Counted from the stretch's first letter, positions 45,960 through 58,124 are shown. The stretch: DNA of 64,000 bases from Cryptomeria japonica (GCF_030272615.1 NC_081414.1:825434896-825498895), one strand, 5' to 3'. Made by a program: numbers and translations. The notes: a model not told the origin generated them from the letters alone.

Positions 45960-47875
45960 TGTTAATAACCTCGCTCTGGTCCCTTGGAGAGGGACAAGAG
46001 CGCTCTTTCATTTTAAGCCTTGTATTCCTTGCTTTCACGTTCAAAACCTCATCCCTGGCGTCCAAAATGGCATTGTTATTTGAAACTTCGTGTTTAATTC
46101 ATTTGATCCTTAGAAGGAGTGTGCCTTAGGACATTTTCGCCTTGGTCCCTTGGTGAGGGACAGGAGCGATTTTGTCTTTTGTCCTTGTTCTTTATCTTCC
46201 AAATTGCCAATTCATGTTGTGGGGTAAGCAATGATCTCCTTCGCCCATTCTATGCATGCTTAACTCGTTTCTTCAAGGCAAAATAGACTCTCCCAAGATT
46301 TTCGCCCTAGTCCTCCAGTGAAGGACAGGAGCGACTTTTGCAATTGAGCCTAGGATTGTCAATTTTTGGAAGCAAATCCTTGTTCACCATTTTTAAAAGG
46401 GCATTTCTCATCTTGCATCACTTCGTCTTGGCGTGGTTTTGGAGGGAAATTATTGTTTTTATAAGAAATCGCCTTGGTCCTCCAGTGAAGGACAGGAGCG
46501 CCTTCTAGTTCATTACACAAACTCTTGACCTCATCAACCTCCAATTACCTTCATAGCATAAAACATCATGCCCCACTCCTTCTTGAGTCTTGGAAACAAA
46601 AAAAAACATTTCAAAATGTTAGGCAAATAGGCATATGTGGGGATTTCGCCCTGGTCCCTTGGTGAGGGATAGGAGCGCCTTAGCCAATTGTCATTAAAAT
46701 TTGTGGTCCTTGTAACTCTATTTCACCCCAAAGCACTTTAAGTATCATTCCAAACTTGTGCCTTGGCCTAGGTTCGTCCCAATTTGGAGAGGAGATAGTC
46801 TTTTAGGTTTTTCGCCCTGGTCCCTGGGAGAGGGACAGGGGTGATTTTGCCATTATGAGCTTTCCTGTGCTTTGCTAGCCTTCGGAATTATCTTCAATGG
46901 AGCAATTACGCCCCCTTTCATTCACTTCAAACACGAAACTTGCCTTACCTTTGCAAGAAATTTGCCTTGTTAGAAAATCGCTCTGGTTCCTTGATGAGGT
47001 ACAGGAGCGCCTATTGTCTTTTGGGTTGATTCCCTCCTTTGTGGCCTACTCAAGTTATATTCAATGGACAGAACACACTTCCCTTGGCCTCTTCAAATCG
47101 TAAAATCACTTTAATCTTACAAGGATAATGCAAATTTGGAATTCAAGCTCCGGTCCTTGAGTGAGGGACAGGGGCGAATTTTGCCCTCTAGGCCAAATCG
47201 TTTCACCTTTTATCTCGAAAATCCTTTGCTGAGGAAGATATCATCTTTTTACAAGCCATGAACGAGAGCTCAAGTTCGAGAAAGGTCCAAAAGGTATGTA
47301 TAAAGAAAAATTGCTCTGGTCCTCCAGTGAAGGATAGGAGCGAATTTATCTTTCTAGACCAAAAGCTCCAACTTTTCATTGCCTTTAATTAAGCCTAGAT
47401 GCTCTAACATGTGTAATTCATCTCTCACCATATCTCTGATGCTTCAATTTGATCAATCAAGGCCAGGAATTAGTTGAATAAGTCTTTTCGCCTTGGTCCC
47501 TCAAGGAGGGACAGGGGCGAATTCCTCTTAAACCTTCAAATTTTATCATTTTCAAACCTTCAAACTCCTTCAAATCATCAAGTTGCGTCCAATTAGCTCC
47601 CCTAGAGACCCTGCACAAAGCAAATTAAAAAAGTCAGAGACCAAAATGCACTAAACAACATTTTCGCCTTGGTCCCTGGGAGAGGGACAGGAGCGATTTC
47701 ACCCTTTTAAGCTAAAATATCCATAATTTAGATCTTCAATCACTTCACCAGGCAGGGTTAGGTCATCCTCAAGGCCGGGAACCAGTTAGCAAGCCTTCTC
47801 AAAACAAGGAATTGCACTTAGAATGAAATTCGCCCTGAGCCTCCAGTGAAGGACAGGAGCGATTTCTCTGTTTCG
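45960..47875 (-). repeat. array of 12 imperfect palindromes, about 166/176-bp period
   Basis: Each unit core is like CGCC(C/T)TGGTCCCT...AGGGACAGGAGCG, arms pairing around a 5-7 base centre. Cores begin at 45978, 46144, 46309, 46476, 46653, 46819, 46985, 47152, 47318, 47495, 47671 and 47837. The spacings are 166, 165, 167, 177, 166, 166, 167, 166, 177, 176 and 166. The DNA between cores is divergent. Two arm subtypes occur (GTCCCT/AGGGAC and GTCCT/AGGAC). Confidence 0.93.
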
Positions 47876-48210
47876 AGCATCATCTTGCCTCCAAAATTTG
47901 ATCAAAATTTACCTAGGCAAAAATGTACAATTCCATCTTCAAAACTCGAACACTTAGACAAAGTTTGAATTTTCCCTCAAAAGACCCTGACTAGGCCTAA
48001 CCTGAGACCTATCTAACTTCCTGACAGACTCATCTTATTTCAAAAATCTCAATCTTCGGGAGGATGCTTAATAACCTTCAAAAATTTGACTGGACTCGGC
48101 TCAAAAACACTCAAAAGGAACTCCCAGGATTTAACCCTAGCCCAGACAGACAACTCACTTACTCAAAATCCTAAAAGCAGAGAGAAGAACAGGCAAAACA
48201 AAAGCAAGAG

Positions 48211-48254
48211 GGGGTCCCCATTTTAATGGGGCAATGTGTGAAATGGTCACAACA
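48211..48254 (-). other. U3 start hairpin of the giant LTR
   Basis: CCCCATTTTAATGGGG (7-bp arms) within the first 45 bases of the LTR. Also CCCCATTTGCAATGGGG at about 61480 and CCCCATCAAAATGGGG at about 62156, with changed loop but kept stem. Confidence 0.85.
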
Positions 48255-48363
48255 AATAGGAATCCCAATCAAGAAGACAAATAGATACCTCTTGCAATGC
48301 ATTACTGACAAGAGATGAATGTGTGATCTCAACTAGAGAAGTAGAAGCTGCAGGTGGAGTCTT

Positions 48364-48798
48364 TCATTCATCATAACTCTCAATTGTTGCTTCATATTTA
48401 AACTCCTCTAAGGTACCATCATCAAAGGGAATATTGTCAACATCATCAAGTGGAATGAGGCAATCTGAAGTAGGATCATCAAGGAATGAAGGAACATGCA
48501 GATCTCCAAAAATCTCCCAAATAATGGTCCAAATTGTGCATGGGCATTGAATACCTCTAAACTTGGGATAGATATCATGGAGGAAGCTTTGATTGATGCT
48601 ACAACCAATCAACCCTATGATGTCATCATTCTTATTACCCCAAACTGATTGCTTCCATTGTGTCTTTGGCTCAAGAATGAGTCCATAAAGATGAAGCAAG
48701 AGATTAAGCCACCTACAATGTGTGGTGATTCTTTTTGCCCATGAGTCATAATTGTCCTTAGTCAAAGTGATAATAGAAGGATGTGTTGCATAACCCAT
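48364..48798 (-). CDS. copia Gag-like ORF, short
   Basis: 144 codons starting MGYATHPSIITLTKDNYDSW. The pattern L-x-x-x-NYDSW, then W and NDDIIGLIGCSINQSFLHDI, is that of the N-part of plant copia Gag (UBN2-like). It lacks the zinc knuckle and ends at an acidic tail (ATIESYDE). It lies in the internal part of the 39829-52597 element, on the correct strand, more than 1.5 kb from the primer site after removing the nested LTR. It may be a shortened Gag of a non-autonomous element. Confidence 0.6.
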   Translation of the reverse strand: MGYATHPSIITLTKDNYDSWAKRITTHCRWLNLLLHLYGLILEPKTQWKQSVWGNKNDDIIGLIGCSINQSFLHDIYPKFRGIQCPCTIWTIIWEIFGDLHVPSFLDDPTSDCLIPLDDVDNIPFDDGTLEEFKYEATIESYDE

Positions 48799-48799
48799 G

Positions 48800-50063
48800 A
48801 TTACATCAATAATACACTTCTCACATCATGAATAGAGATCAATAATTTAAAATTTTGCAATACCAAAATCTGACTACAACGGACAAGGAAACAACAGAAC
48901 ATCTGAAAAATACCTTGTCCACTACAAAGTTGACGAAAAGAGCTTTCCCTCTATGTCTAGTTTGTGGCAAATGGCCTCTATTTACAAAAGTTGTGCAAAA
49001 ATGAAAAAGAATGGACCTATAATAGGCACTTTCAAAGCCAAAGCAAGCACTTGGGGGCTTAATACTAATTGCCCATGTGACCGCATCGTACACTGATGCA
49101 CAAAATAAGCCCTTCGAGGCAATATGAGAAGAAGTGGCAGGTAGCCCACGCCACAACAAAATCCACAACACCCTAAGCACCAACCATTGTGAGCACTCAC
49201 ACTAACTTATTTTGCATAGCAAGAGTCAATGTATATAAACAGAAAGTTGAGTCTTTGCATGATAATTATGGGACTAAAGTCTCGAAGACCAAACTGCATG
49301 AGCTCACCATGGTGATAACTTCATGCACAACAAACCCTAAAATGAGAAATATTGGCTCGATATTTATAATGAACTAAAGTCTATGCAAAAGATCAAAATA
49401 ATATCGACCAATAGAAAGGATTGAAATCTTCACCCTGCAAATGCAATACAAATCGCCAGTCAATGAAGGAACCCAATTTGAGAATACTTGATTTGATAAT
49501 GAAGGCACTAGCAACACCCACAATAGGAGAGCACTAGCCAATCAATGTGCACAAACTCTTCTCAAAACACCGGTAGACAAATGCTATGCTTTTGCAAGAA
49601 AACGGGGTCAATCATAATAAAGTCATTGTTGTTGTGAACTGCTTCAACAAATAAATGCGGGTCAATCCAAGGTGTGCTGAATAAACATATACTCAATGAT
49701 TAGACAACAATGTCCATACAAAGCGATCTAGAATGGAGAACCCTTGCAAAATAAGAACAAGTCGGACAACAACGAAGGAATCCAATCTACCAAAATCCAA
49801 ATAGTTTAAGGTGTCGTGCCAAACAAGAGTATTATGGTCGAACAAAGAACTTCTCAATGTTGGCCACAGGGTTTTCTCCTTTTCAAAAAAAAATGAAGAG
49901 TGAACTAGCAACTAATGCCAAAGCCAATGCAAATAAAGCCATGGCCAAATAGAAGAATTATCCCACCAATAGAAAAACACCATCCACAATACAAAAATTG
50001 ACACCGCAAAAATGACGAGCCTATAGAATGCTTGGAAATGCCAAGCCAAGGACAGATAAAAAC
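48800..50063 (-). other. internal leader of the minus-strand element
   Basis: No coding motif recognised. Short ORFs on both strands are not supported. It ends at the TTCCA duplication. Confidence 0.5.
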
Positions 50064-50068
50064 TTCCA

Positions 50069-52003
50069 TGTAATATCCCACTAATTTTTTTTTGATTTTT
50101 TTTTTACCAATAACAATTCATCCACAACAATTAACCCATTAAGGTTAGAGGAATAAACCATAACAACTGAAAGGGAACCCTTCCACCTTTTGTTCACCGA
50201 GAGCCCAGACTGGAAGGGTGAGAGCATACGGTGTTCCGGGGATCGTCAGCAGCAATAATCAAACTGAAAATTACAATGCATGGGCGGCAAGCCAGCCCCT
50301 TCTGCTTATCCAGCAGGATAGAAACCAAACTCTTGGCGGAAAACCAACCAAGGAGAAACCACAAGGAATTGAAGTACAATCACTCTACCGCGTATTTCAG
50401 CGGGAGGACATTACATTAAACAATCACTCTACCGCATATTTCAGCGGGAGGACATTAAATTAAACAATCACTCCACCGCATATTTCAGCAGGAGGACCAT
50501 AGCATTAACTTATCAATCGACCACTTATTCAGCAGGAGGACTGAAAATTACAAATTTGTTGCATATCAGGCGGCAAGCCAGCCTCTTCCACTTATTCAGC
50601 AGGATGAGAATTACAAAGATAGAACTGGTTAGTAGTACTACTACCTAACCTTACAATAATAGAGATGATAGAAGGAGAACAATGCAGATTTCTACAATAA
50701 AGATATAAATTTCTGTTACAACCAATCTGCAGGCTGAAAGTACAGAGCAGCAGCCTAGAGAAATGCCAAAATACTCATAACTTCCTCATTTTACATCCAA
50801 ATCAGCTCAAACTAGTCCCAAACCCACCGTACATCATATGCAATGGCAACCGATCAAAACAACACCCCAAACAAACCCTTATTTAATTTGCACGCATCCC
50901 AATGCAAGGCAGAAAACCCACACCTAGCCTAGGAATTTCGATTTGGCATAATAATTTCAAAACTTAAACAAACATGCTATAAACTTACAAAGTTTATCGC
51001 CAGTACTGGGAAGGAAGATAGGGCTGATACCCATAACTGTCAGTCGTTCCAGCAGAGAGGTGTGAGCAAAAATATGCTTCAACCACAGGCGAAACCAGCA
51101 AGCTTCCAGAATCACTTCAACACCAAAATGTCTATGGCAAACTCTGAGAATGTAGAAGAATACAATGCACAGCTAGGTACTGTATTTCAAGTACGAAACC
51201 GGGTAGCACTAGGGAGACGCACTCCGAAGCCTCAAGTTCTGTCGCCAAACCGGCAGCATAACCTTACAAATTTTCAAGATATCCCAAATGAGAGCCCAAG
51301 GCTCTTATTTATAACTTCTCACCATTCAAATTCAAATGCAAATTCCACTTCCCATTTGCATCGCATTTCATCTTCATGTGGACCCAGTGTAGCGCCCAAA
51401 GCAAGAGTCAAACCTCACACCCAAGACTTGGACCCACGTTAACCACTTTTGGCAAAATTAGAGATAAGTTATAAAAAATATAACATCTTCCTCAATATTT
51501 CGATAACTCTAATAAAAATGAATTTGCCAATAACTTAGGAAAAATAGGCATTAATCCCAATTTATAATAAATCAGTCGTTAATAATCAAATTAATTAAAT
51601 ATTAACCTTAGGATAAGGAATTAATATTCAATTATTTCGCATATGGCTCTAGTACTGATTATTAACGCTGCTAGGATGAAACTGAGTTGGGACAACCACC
51701 AAACTGCTGCAGAATCAGAACCCCGTCTACTGCCAAAAATAGAATTGTGCCACACTGCCACTTACTAAAAATAGTAAGTCAAGAATTAATGCTTAGAAAA
51801 GCATGATCATCGCGTCCAGAGGCAAAACATGGAGAACTCAGTAGGGCAGTAACACCAGAATGGTCATTCCCTGACTTACTAAAAATAGTAAGTCCTTGTT
51901 TCATCAATGCCAGACCCTCATTCTTCATTCCACCTAGCCTACGGGTCTCAGGGATAGGCTAATGGACCACTGAAAAGAGCATCAATGAGAAGGGGACATT
52001 ACA
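50069..52003 (-). mobile_element. 1.9-kb solo LTR
   Basis: TGTAATATCCCACTAA to GGGGACATTACA, flanked by identical TTCCA (50064-50068 and 52004-52008). No internal region. The ends form a short inverted match (TGTAATnTCC / GGnCATTACA). TATAAATAAGAGCC on minus near 51312 suggests that it reads on minus. AAAATAGTAAGT occurs twice (51767 and 51883) with similar surroundings. Confidence 0.87.
50375..50545. repeat. short tandem repeat inside the 1.9-kb solo LTR
   Basis: About four units of roughly 43 bp around CACTCTACCGCATATTTCAG plus CGGGAGGACATTA. CCGC and GCGG inside each unit can pair. A related word (CGGCAAGCCAGCC, then TATTCAGCAGGA) flanks the array at about 50284 and 50572. Confidence 0.85.
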
Positions 52004-52298
52004 TTCCAAATACGGTCATTGACCACTAGCAAACTTTGCCAATCTCCACAAGCCAAATGCAAGTCACAATATAATGCAAGGATGTGAAAGAAAAGATGTC
52101 GTTGTGACAATAGAGAAAGGCTGACAATAAACAATAACATGGGTTTGCAAAGAGGGATACCCTGAAGTTTTGTGTGCCGAATGAAATGGCACAATACAAA
52201 ACAAAAATATCGAATATTCATCTATAGGAAAACTCTCGAGACCTCAAGAACTCAGAAATGGTGAAAACTCCCAAAACGAAAGGAGATGTTGATAGCCT

Positions 52299-52310
52299 GC
52301 TTTGATACCA
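52299..52310 (-). promoter_or_regulatory. primer binding site of the minus-strand element
   Basis: GCTTTGATACCA on plus, TGGTATCAAAGC on minus, directly next to the LTR at 52311. Same sequence as at 10687. Confidence 0.88.
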
Positions 52311-52597
52311 TGTTGGTGAAACCACAAAAACCAAGAACACAACCACCTTCAAGAATGAGAGAAGAAAAAGCTATTTTACCAAATAATGAATTGGAATTGA
52401 GATACAAAATATATACATATGCCTTGCTTATAAAGGCAAGGAGACAACAGGTAGAGACAACCAACCATCCAACTACCATCAACAATTATTAAATGCACCC
52501 TAAACATTATTAAACAATGTTCAACTAAAAAGTGTTGTATCCACCCTAAGTAAAACTTAATCCTAAGTAATTGGGTAAAACCTCATTTACTCCAACA
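52311..52597 (-). repeat. 5' LTR of the minus-strand element
   Basis: About 287 bp, on plus TGTTGGTGAAACCACAAAAA to CTCCAACA, partner of 39829-40121. Confidence 0.88.
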
Positions 52598-54901
52598 AAA
52601 TAAGACATAAGTTACATCCGAAAGTCAAAACAACTTTATTAAAGCCTACAACAAATAACTAATAGAGATTTTTAGCTAAGTGAAATGATTGAGAGGCAAG
52701 AGCAAAATTTGTTAGCAGACAATGTATAGCTGAAAGGAAAGAACTTGGTTACTTGAGGCCTTGTTTATTATACCATTTTTGTATTTCACAAAAATTCTAC
52801 AAGCATCTAAAGTTGGCAGTTTCTTTCCAATGTTCCACAATGATCACATCTAATTTTCATGATTACAAAATCAGCAACTCAAGCAAAAAACACTCAAAAT
52901 TGTCCCCCGGAATTAGAGAGTCCCACAATTTTGGCACTTTATAACTTAGTGTGTTTTAAAATGCAAATAGATCCAAGCATGGGAAATGGAAAATTATGAT
53001 ATCTGCAAAAAAGGCACTCGATGTCGAGCTACCAATCAAAAGTCATTACTTAATCAAGTTACTGTAAACTAGGCCTATTTTAAGTACATTTGTATTGAAA
53101 AATAAAGAATAGCACTAAGATGTGAGTAGACCTAATCATGCAACCAATTGTTAGAATTGGGATGGAATGAGCTTTCCGTTGACTATCCACACTCGAAAAA
53201 ATGACCCCTCGTTCGCAAATTATGCAAAAAGAAAAACTCCCCCTCCCACAAGCTATGGGAAAATAAAAATGCTCCCCCTCCTTCCTATAAACACTTTGAT
53301 GGATATGCAACAGTCAAATTAACCTCTCAATGTTAAACTGAGGGTTTATATAATAGTTAACAAAAAGCATTTAGTAACTAGCAATAAATGTTTTCACTTT
53401 ACAACAAAGCATGGCCAAATCAAATGATACCATAACGATGGAGATGAGAGTGCGGTTGAAGCCACATGGGACTTGCAATGGAGGAACTCACAATGTCTTT
53501 GACTAAGTAAATGGAGCATAGTAGAAGTTGAGGATGCAAGTGAAGACGACAACAGATTTTGTGAGGGTTGAATTGGGGATGTCTAGTAGATCTTTCACCA
53601 ATTGTGGCGTTGTTGGAGGCGGGTGGCAAAGAGTTGGTGAGAAAAAAAGCCTTAGCTTATGGCTTTTGACCAGGCCACTCGGCACTACGTGGGAGATGAT
53701 GAAATGGAGGATTGTTGATCAAGTCAAAAGTGACCACATGGTAGTGTTGATTAGTGTTGAGATGGCATATGGGGTCGCTTTCAAACTGGGAGTTTCAAAT
53801 GCCCAAGGAATGTACAGTATAGAAAATCTATGGAAGTTGCACCAAAGATCCAAGTTGTGCCACACTTGCAATGTACGCACTTGAGGAGGTTGATTTCACT
53901 AGCAAGAGCAAATGAGGATTTCCCCTTAATCACAAACTAAAGCTTTATCTCCTACATGTGTGTGGTGTGGACGGAATGCTAAAGCCAATAAGTTTTGATG
54001 ATAATGTCGCCTCTCTACGCCTAGTAAAAATGTTGGGATGGATGCCCCACAAATTGCTTGTGATATGTGGCCGCTACTTTGTGCTGGAGCAGAGAGGTTG
54101 TTGGCTTCAATAGACTTTCCTTTAACAAATTTGCATTGATCTCCATCACCTAGTTAGAAAGAGCTGCTAGGAATGCAAAAAAAAAGGTCGCTAAAATATT
54201 GATGTAGGCTGCTATGCTAGTGTGCTGGTGTTGAGAGGCAATGTTAGGAGAGTTGTGATTGTTGCAACGTGGTGATATGGAATGATGTGTAGCACATTGA
54301 GTTTGCACACTAGTATTCAATAAAAAATAAGGCTGCTATGACTTTGGCCTACAATGTGTAAGCCAAAAAATGGACTTGCAAAAAACTATAGTGAACAACT
54401 AAAACCCTCGAGTTCCCTCAATGGAAAAAAAGATCTATTTACAAGGAAAATAAAGCAATAGATTGTTCCAAACAGAGGCAAAAACCTTTAGCAAAAACTC
54501 TAGAATTGTGTGAAACCTGTAACAATGGTGAAATCTCTGCAAACAGCAATAAAACCACAGAACTTTCCACAAAGGCCGGATGGCCAAAAATAGTTACATA
54601 ATAGGCCAAATTGGTCAAAAAATCTGCACAAGTATAAATGTATACCAATAATGGCAGATGGGTAGATGATAGACGGGGATTTTGGTCATCTGCTAAACAA
54701 GTTTCAAATTTTAACAACTTCTTGTACAGCAGCAAAAATTTTGCAAAGACTGAAAATTACCTAAATTGAAGAAACAAAAAGTAATTTTCATTTCCCAAGC
54801 CTTTGGAACATGATGGTGGCATACATTTGGCTCTATGACACTCTGATGATAGGGATATGTGTGGGAATCACCTTGATCCAGGAAGGAAAGTGCAACTCAT
54901 G
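52598..54901. other. non-coding or decayed stretch
   Basis: I recognise no gene. An open frame at 53528-53884 (plus, 118 codons) has no known motif and no support from its surroundings. The part left of 54902 should be internal sequence of the element whose 5' LTR is at 54914-55300 (minus). Confidence 0.45.
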
Positions 54902-55300
54902 GCTTTGATATCATGTTGAAATAAGCCAGGAATCTGAAAGCACAAAAATGGTCTTCCACTAATGAAACGATAAACATAATAGGATAATTTATCATATGAT
55001 ATGAAGTGTATAAAACAATGGTCAACCTTGCATATGTAGGCAAGAGTGAAGAGGTTAAAAGGTAGGAGTGAAACTCTAACTACCCCTCCAAAGGTGCAAC
55101 ACTTTGAGCTCACTTGAAAAGTGTGTGTGTGTCAAACATGAATGCACTAGGTGTCTCAAAAAATGAGGACACGTGTCTCAATCATATGAAGTGAGACAAA
55201 ATTATGAAATAGCCTAAGTATACTTAAGCTAAGTATGAATAGGTCAATCTAGAAAGGTGATTAGCTAACTAGGTGCATAATGACTCTATTTACACTAACA
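54902..55300 (-). repeat. 387-bp LTR with adjoining primer site, minus strand
   Basis: On plus: GCTTTGATATCA (primer site with one or two changes, 54902-54913), then TGTTGAAATAAGCC... to TTTACACTAACA (54914-55300). The layout equals that at 52299-52597, but the sequence is different. The second LTR was not found. Confidence 0.7.
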
Positions 55301-55416
55301 AAAACAATGTCATTTGAATATTGATTCAAGCTATCGTCATTAAAGTTTGGGATTATTACTATCTTGAGAGACTCCATATGCTCAAAATCCTCACCTTGAG
55401 GTGAAGCTACCTAAAA

Positions 55417-55637
55417 TTAAACACAAAAATCCTTAGCCACACTAGGTTGTTTTCTGGTAGTTTTGATCTCTAGAGAAATGTGGAAAGCTCCAGCTTCTTT
55501 GTCAACATCTCTATTAAAAGTCAACATGTTGGTGTCAATAGCAACCAACCTATAAGCCATATGATTGTTCTTGTACTCTGTGATCATCAGTTTCAATCTC
55601 TTGGAATCTAACTCGGTTCTTTTCTCATCTAGGATCT
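55417..55637 (-). other. short open frame, origin unknown
   Basis: On minus it encodes LDEKRTELDSKRLKLMITEY and about 50 more residues, ending SVAKDFCV. Not recognised. The right end is cut by the LTR copy that begins at 55638. Could be part of an older element. Confidence 0.35.
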
Positions 55638-56563
55638 TGTTGATGTGTGTTTTATGCACATACAAACACAGAATAAAATACCAAGGTATCTTATCTTCTC
55701 TTGAACAAAGTCTCTCAAATGCTATGCTTCGCGATCAAATGAGACAACTCCAAGGTTACAAAATGTCAAGTCTTGATTCGTAGATAAGCTGAATGGTTGA
55801 TGTGAATTGTTATTTTCACTTGGGGACTTACACAATTGTTTGGATAAATCAATCTTATCATGGATTGGAATAGGTTTTGCCAATGACTTGGGATTTTGCA
55901 ATATAGCTCTTGTTCTGATCTAACAAGGATTTTCAAATCAAATGCAAAAGGAATAAGGGTTTAGAAATTCTAATCTAAAACCTAGAATGCAAGAGGCAAT
56001 GAATGATTCAAAGGAATCCTACTAGGCAAGGTCTCATCATCAATGAACAGTTTGACACAAGCTTAGTGCAATCATCTAAGGTAAATTTTATAGATGTTCA
56101 AGTTATCACCATCAACATGAATACCATCAAGGCAATGCATACCAATGGACGTGCAATAATTGAAGTTACAATCAACAAGAAGCTAGTAGTATGGATTAAA
56201 TGGATTCCACACAAATGCATTCAATAACTCTTTCATTCAATCTACAATACTTGAAAGCAAATTCTAATCTACGATTGAATCTAACTTTGGAGGCAATGAG
56301 AACCACAAATGCATGCACCACTTAAACAAAATCACCAAAGTTCAATGATTGTATTCAAATCTATAACATATAGGCGACAATTCTCAAAAATCTCTCTTAC
56401 AAATGAGAGGCAATGGGGTTTATATAGAGTCTCAAATGAAATGAAGAGCCAAGATTCATTTAGAATCAAGGGCCAAGACCATGCCAACACAACCCTAAAT
56501 TTGCCTTAATTAGGGTTTACATCAAAAAAGAAATCACCAACGTAAGAACCAATGGGATGACAC

Positions 56564-56785
56564 CTAGTCATCAAGTAAGGAATCTTCTAGAAGATTCCAG
56601 CTTGCATCCCTCTCTCTAGCAGCATATTCCAAGAATATAGCCAAAACTAAATCAAGCTCCTCCATGGTGATACTGGGCAAAGCCTCTTGTTGTGCATCAA
56701 TCACATCCAATGCATCCGAGAAAGAATCAAAGGCATTATCCCAATCTGTCATAGAGTTTTGCAAATTGTGGATGTGGATCAATAG
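56564..56785 (-). pseudogene. U3 protein, C-terminal fragment
   Basis: Encodes MTDWDNAFDSFSDALDVID and EELDLVLAIFLEYAARERD, ending at TAG 56564. It aligns with the last 60 residues of the 41897-45196 protein: same WD, same spacing to Leu-Pro, same helix and last residues (LEDSLL against LEERLL). It has diverged strongly. Confidence 0.8.
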
Positions 56786-58124
56786 GGAAACCTGTTGATG
56801 TGTTTTTCATGCACATGCGAACACAAAATAAAATACCTAAGTATCTTATCCTCTCTTGAACAAAGTTCCCAACTGCTGAAGATCTCGTTGAAGGATCAGT
56901 CGGAGTAACTCCAAGCATCTGTTATGTAGGATCTCTACGTGTGGATAAGCTCTCTGTGGTATGATGTGATTTTGCTGGAATCACAAGGGGACTTACACTT
57001 GATGACCTAAACGTCTGATTAGCTGGAATCACAAGTCCTATCAGTAATTGGAAGACAAACAAATGGCAAAAGATGCAGGGTTCAGGAAGTCTACTCTACT
57101 ACCTAGAATGCGAGAAGATGGATGAATGACTAGGTGGAGTCCTATTGGGCTAGGTCTTACCATTAAGTTGAACAATTCAACACCAACTCAGTGCGATCTT
57201 CTGGGGGATGCTTCAAATATATTCAAATCAGACACCATCAGATACTGATCATCATTCAAGTTAATGCATGAACAATAGACGTGTAACGTCTTGAGATTAA
57301 ACTCATTTTATGCCAGTTGACCACGCAGGGCACACTTACAATCAGTAAGAGGCTAGTGGTATGGATTAGACGGATTCCACACAGGTGCATTCAACAACTT
57401 CTTTCATTCAATTTAATTATCTATCATCTAAAATGAAGATTCAACAAGAGACCATGCATATTGCAACGAAACGACATATTTCACCATATCTTCAATGAAA
57501 AAGAAGTCTTTACAATTAAGGCAACAATGTCTTGTCTTCTCTTCCTAGTCTACTCTAATTGCTATTCTATTTGCTATTCTACTACCTATTCACAGACTAT
57601 CAACTATTTTCTCACTATTGTCTCTTCTAACTACTGACTAACTATTAGCCTTTACAAATGAGGAGCCAGGGCTTATATAGTGCCCTCAATACAATTCAAT
57701 GGCTCAAATCAACTTGAGATCAATGGTCGAGATTTATGGCCGAGATTTTACAATGAAAACCCTAATTAGGGTTTGTTACAACCAACTCAATTCTGGCCAA
57801 TGAAATAATTGCATTATTTTGACACGTCTTCTCTGGAATATTCGACCAATGGATAACCGGGGTAGGTACATCAAAGTTAGTGTCATCTTTGATGAGTCAG
57901 GTACATTGAATCTGGACACGCTGAGGTGGACCAATCCAACTGGAGGAGTGATGACTGGGGCGCCACCTTGTCTGACACTTGCAACTTGGTTGATGTTCAA
58001 TTTGATGATGCTGAGAAGCTAACTTTAATTAAATCTCTCGAGACTATCTGCTTTTCCAATGGACCCTTGCTTTAACCTCCTTTGTCTTTGATGTGCAGGA
58101 TGGATGGTGTACCTTTCCTTCAAA

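Larger units (their letters stand above)
40849..48254 (-). mobile_element. 7.4-kb giant solo LTR carrying a long ORF in U3
   Basis: On plus it reads TGTTGACGTGTATTTTG to GGTCACAACA. The flanks AATAG (40844-40848 and 48255-48259) are identical. On minus the order is: hairpin near the start, palindrome array (47870 to 45960), ORF (45196 to 41897), telobox palindrome, TATA box and about 0.85 kb of R-U5. There is no internal repeat that could be a pair of shorter LTRs, and no primer site or purine tract at either border. Two further copies (56793-61519 and the interrupted 55638-62130) have the same ends and order, which supports one long LTR rather than a TIR transposon. Confidence 0.82.
39829..52597 (-). 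mobile_element. LTR element with about 290-bp LTRs, minus strand, host of nested insertions
   Basis: LTRs at 39829-40121 and 52311-52597 share long identical stretches (for example AATGAATTGGAATTGAGATA and the CAACCAACCATCCAACTACC block). A primer site (52299-52310) touches the right LTR, and a purine tract (TAAGAGGGG on minus, 40122-40130) touches the left one, so the element reads on minus. Without the insertions 40849-48254 and 50069-52003 it is about 3.4 kb. It has a Gag-like ORF (48364-48798) but no recognisable pol. AAATA flanks both ends but the left border is blurred, so the target duplication is uncertain. Confidence 0.8.

Noticed and set aside
45960-47875. CRISPR-like array (regular short repeats with spacers)
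   Set aside because: Spacers are over 120 bp and related to each other, cores vary, and the sequence is plant nuclear. These are palindrome arrays inside an LTR.
40849-48254. DNA transposon with terminal inverted repeats
   Set aside because: Only TGTTG/CAACA match at the ends, the duplication is 5 bp, and a TATA plus R-U5 layout is shared by copies without the ORF. LTR is simpler.
53528-53884. 118-codon plus-strand ORF as a gene
   Set aside because: No motif, no neighbours and no codon or splice evidence. ORFs this long are expected by chance in 64 kb.
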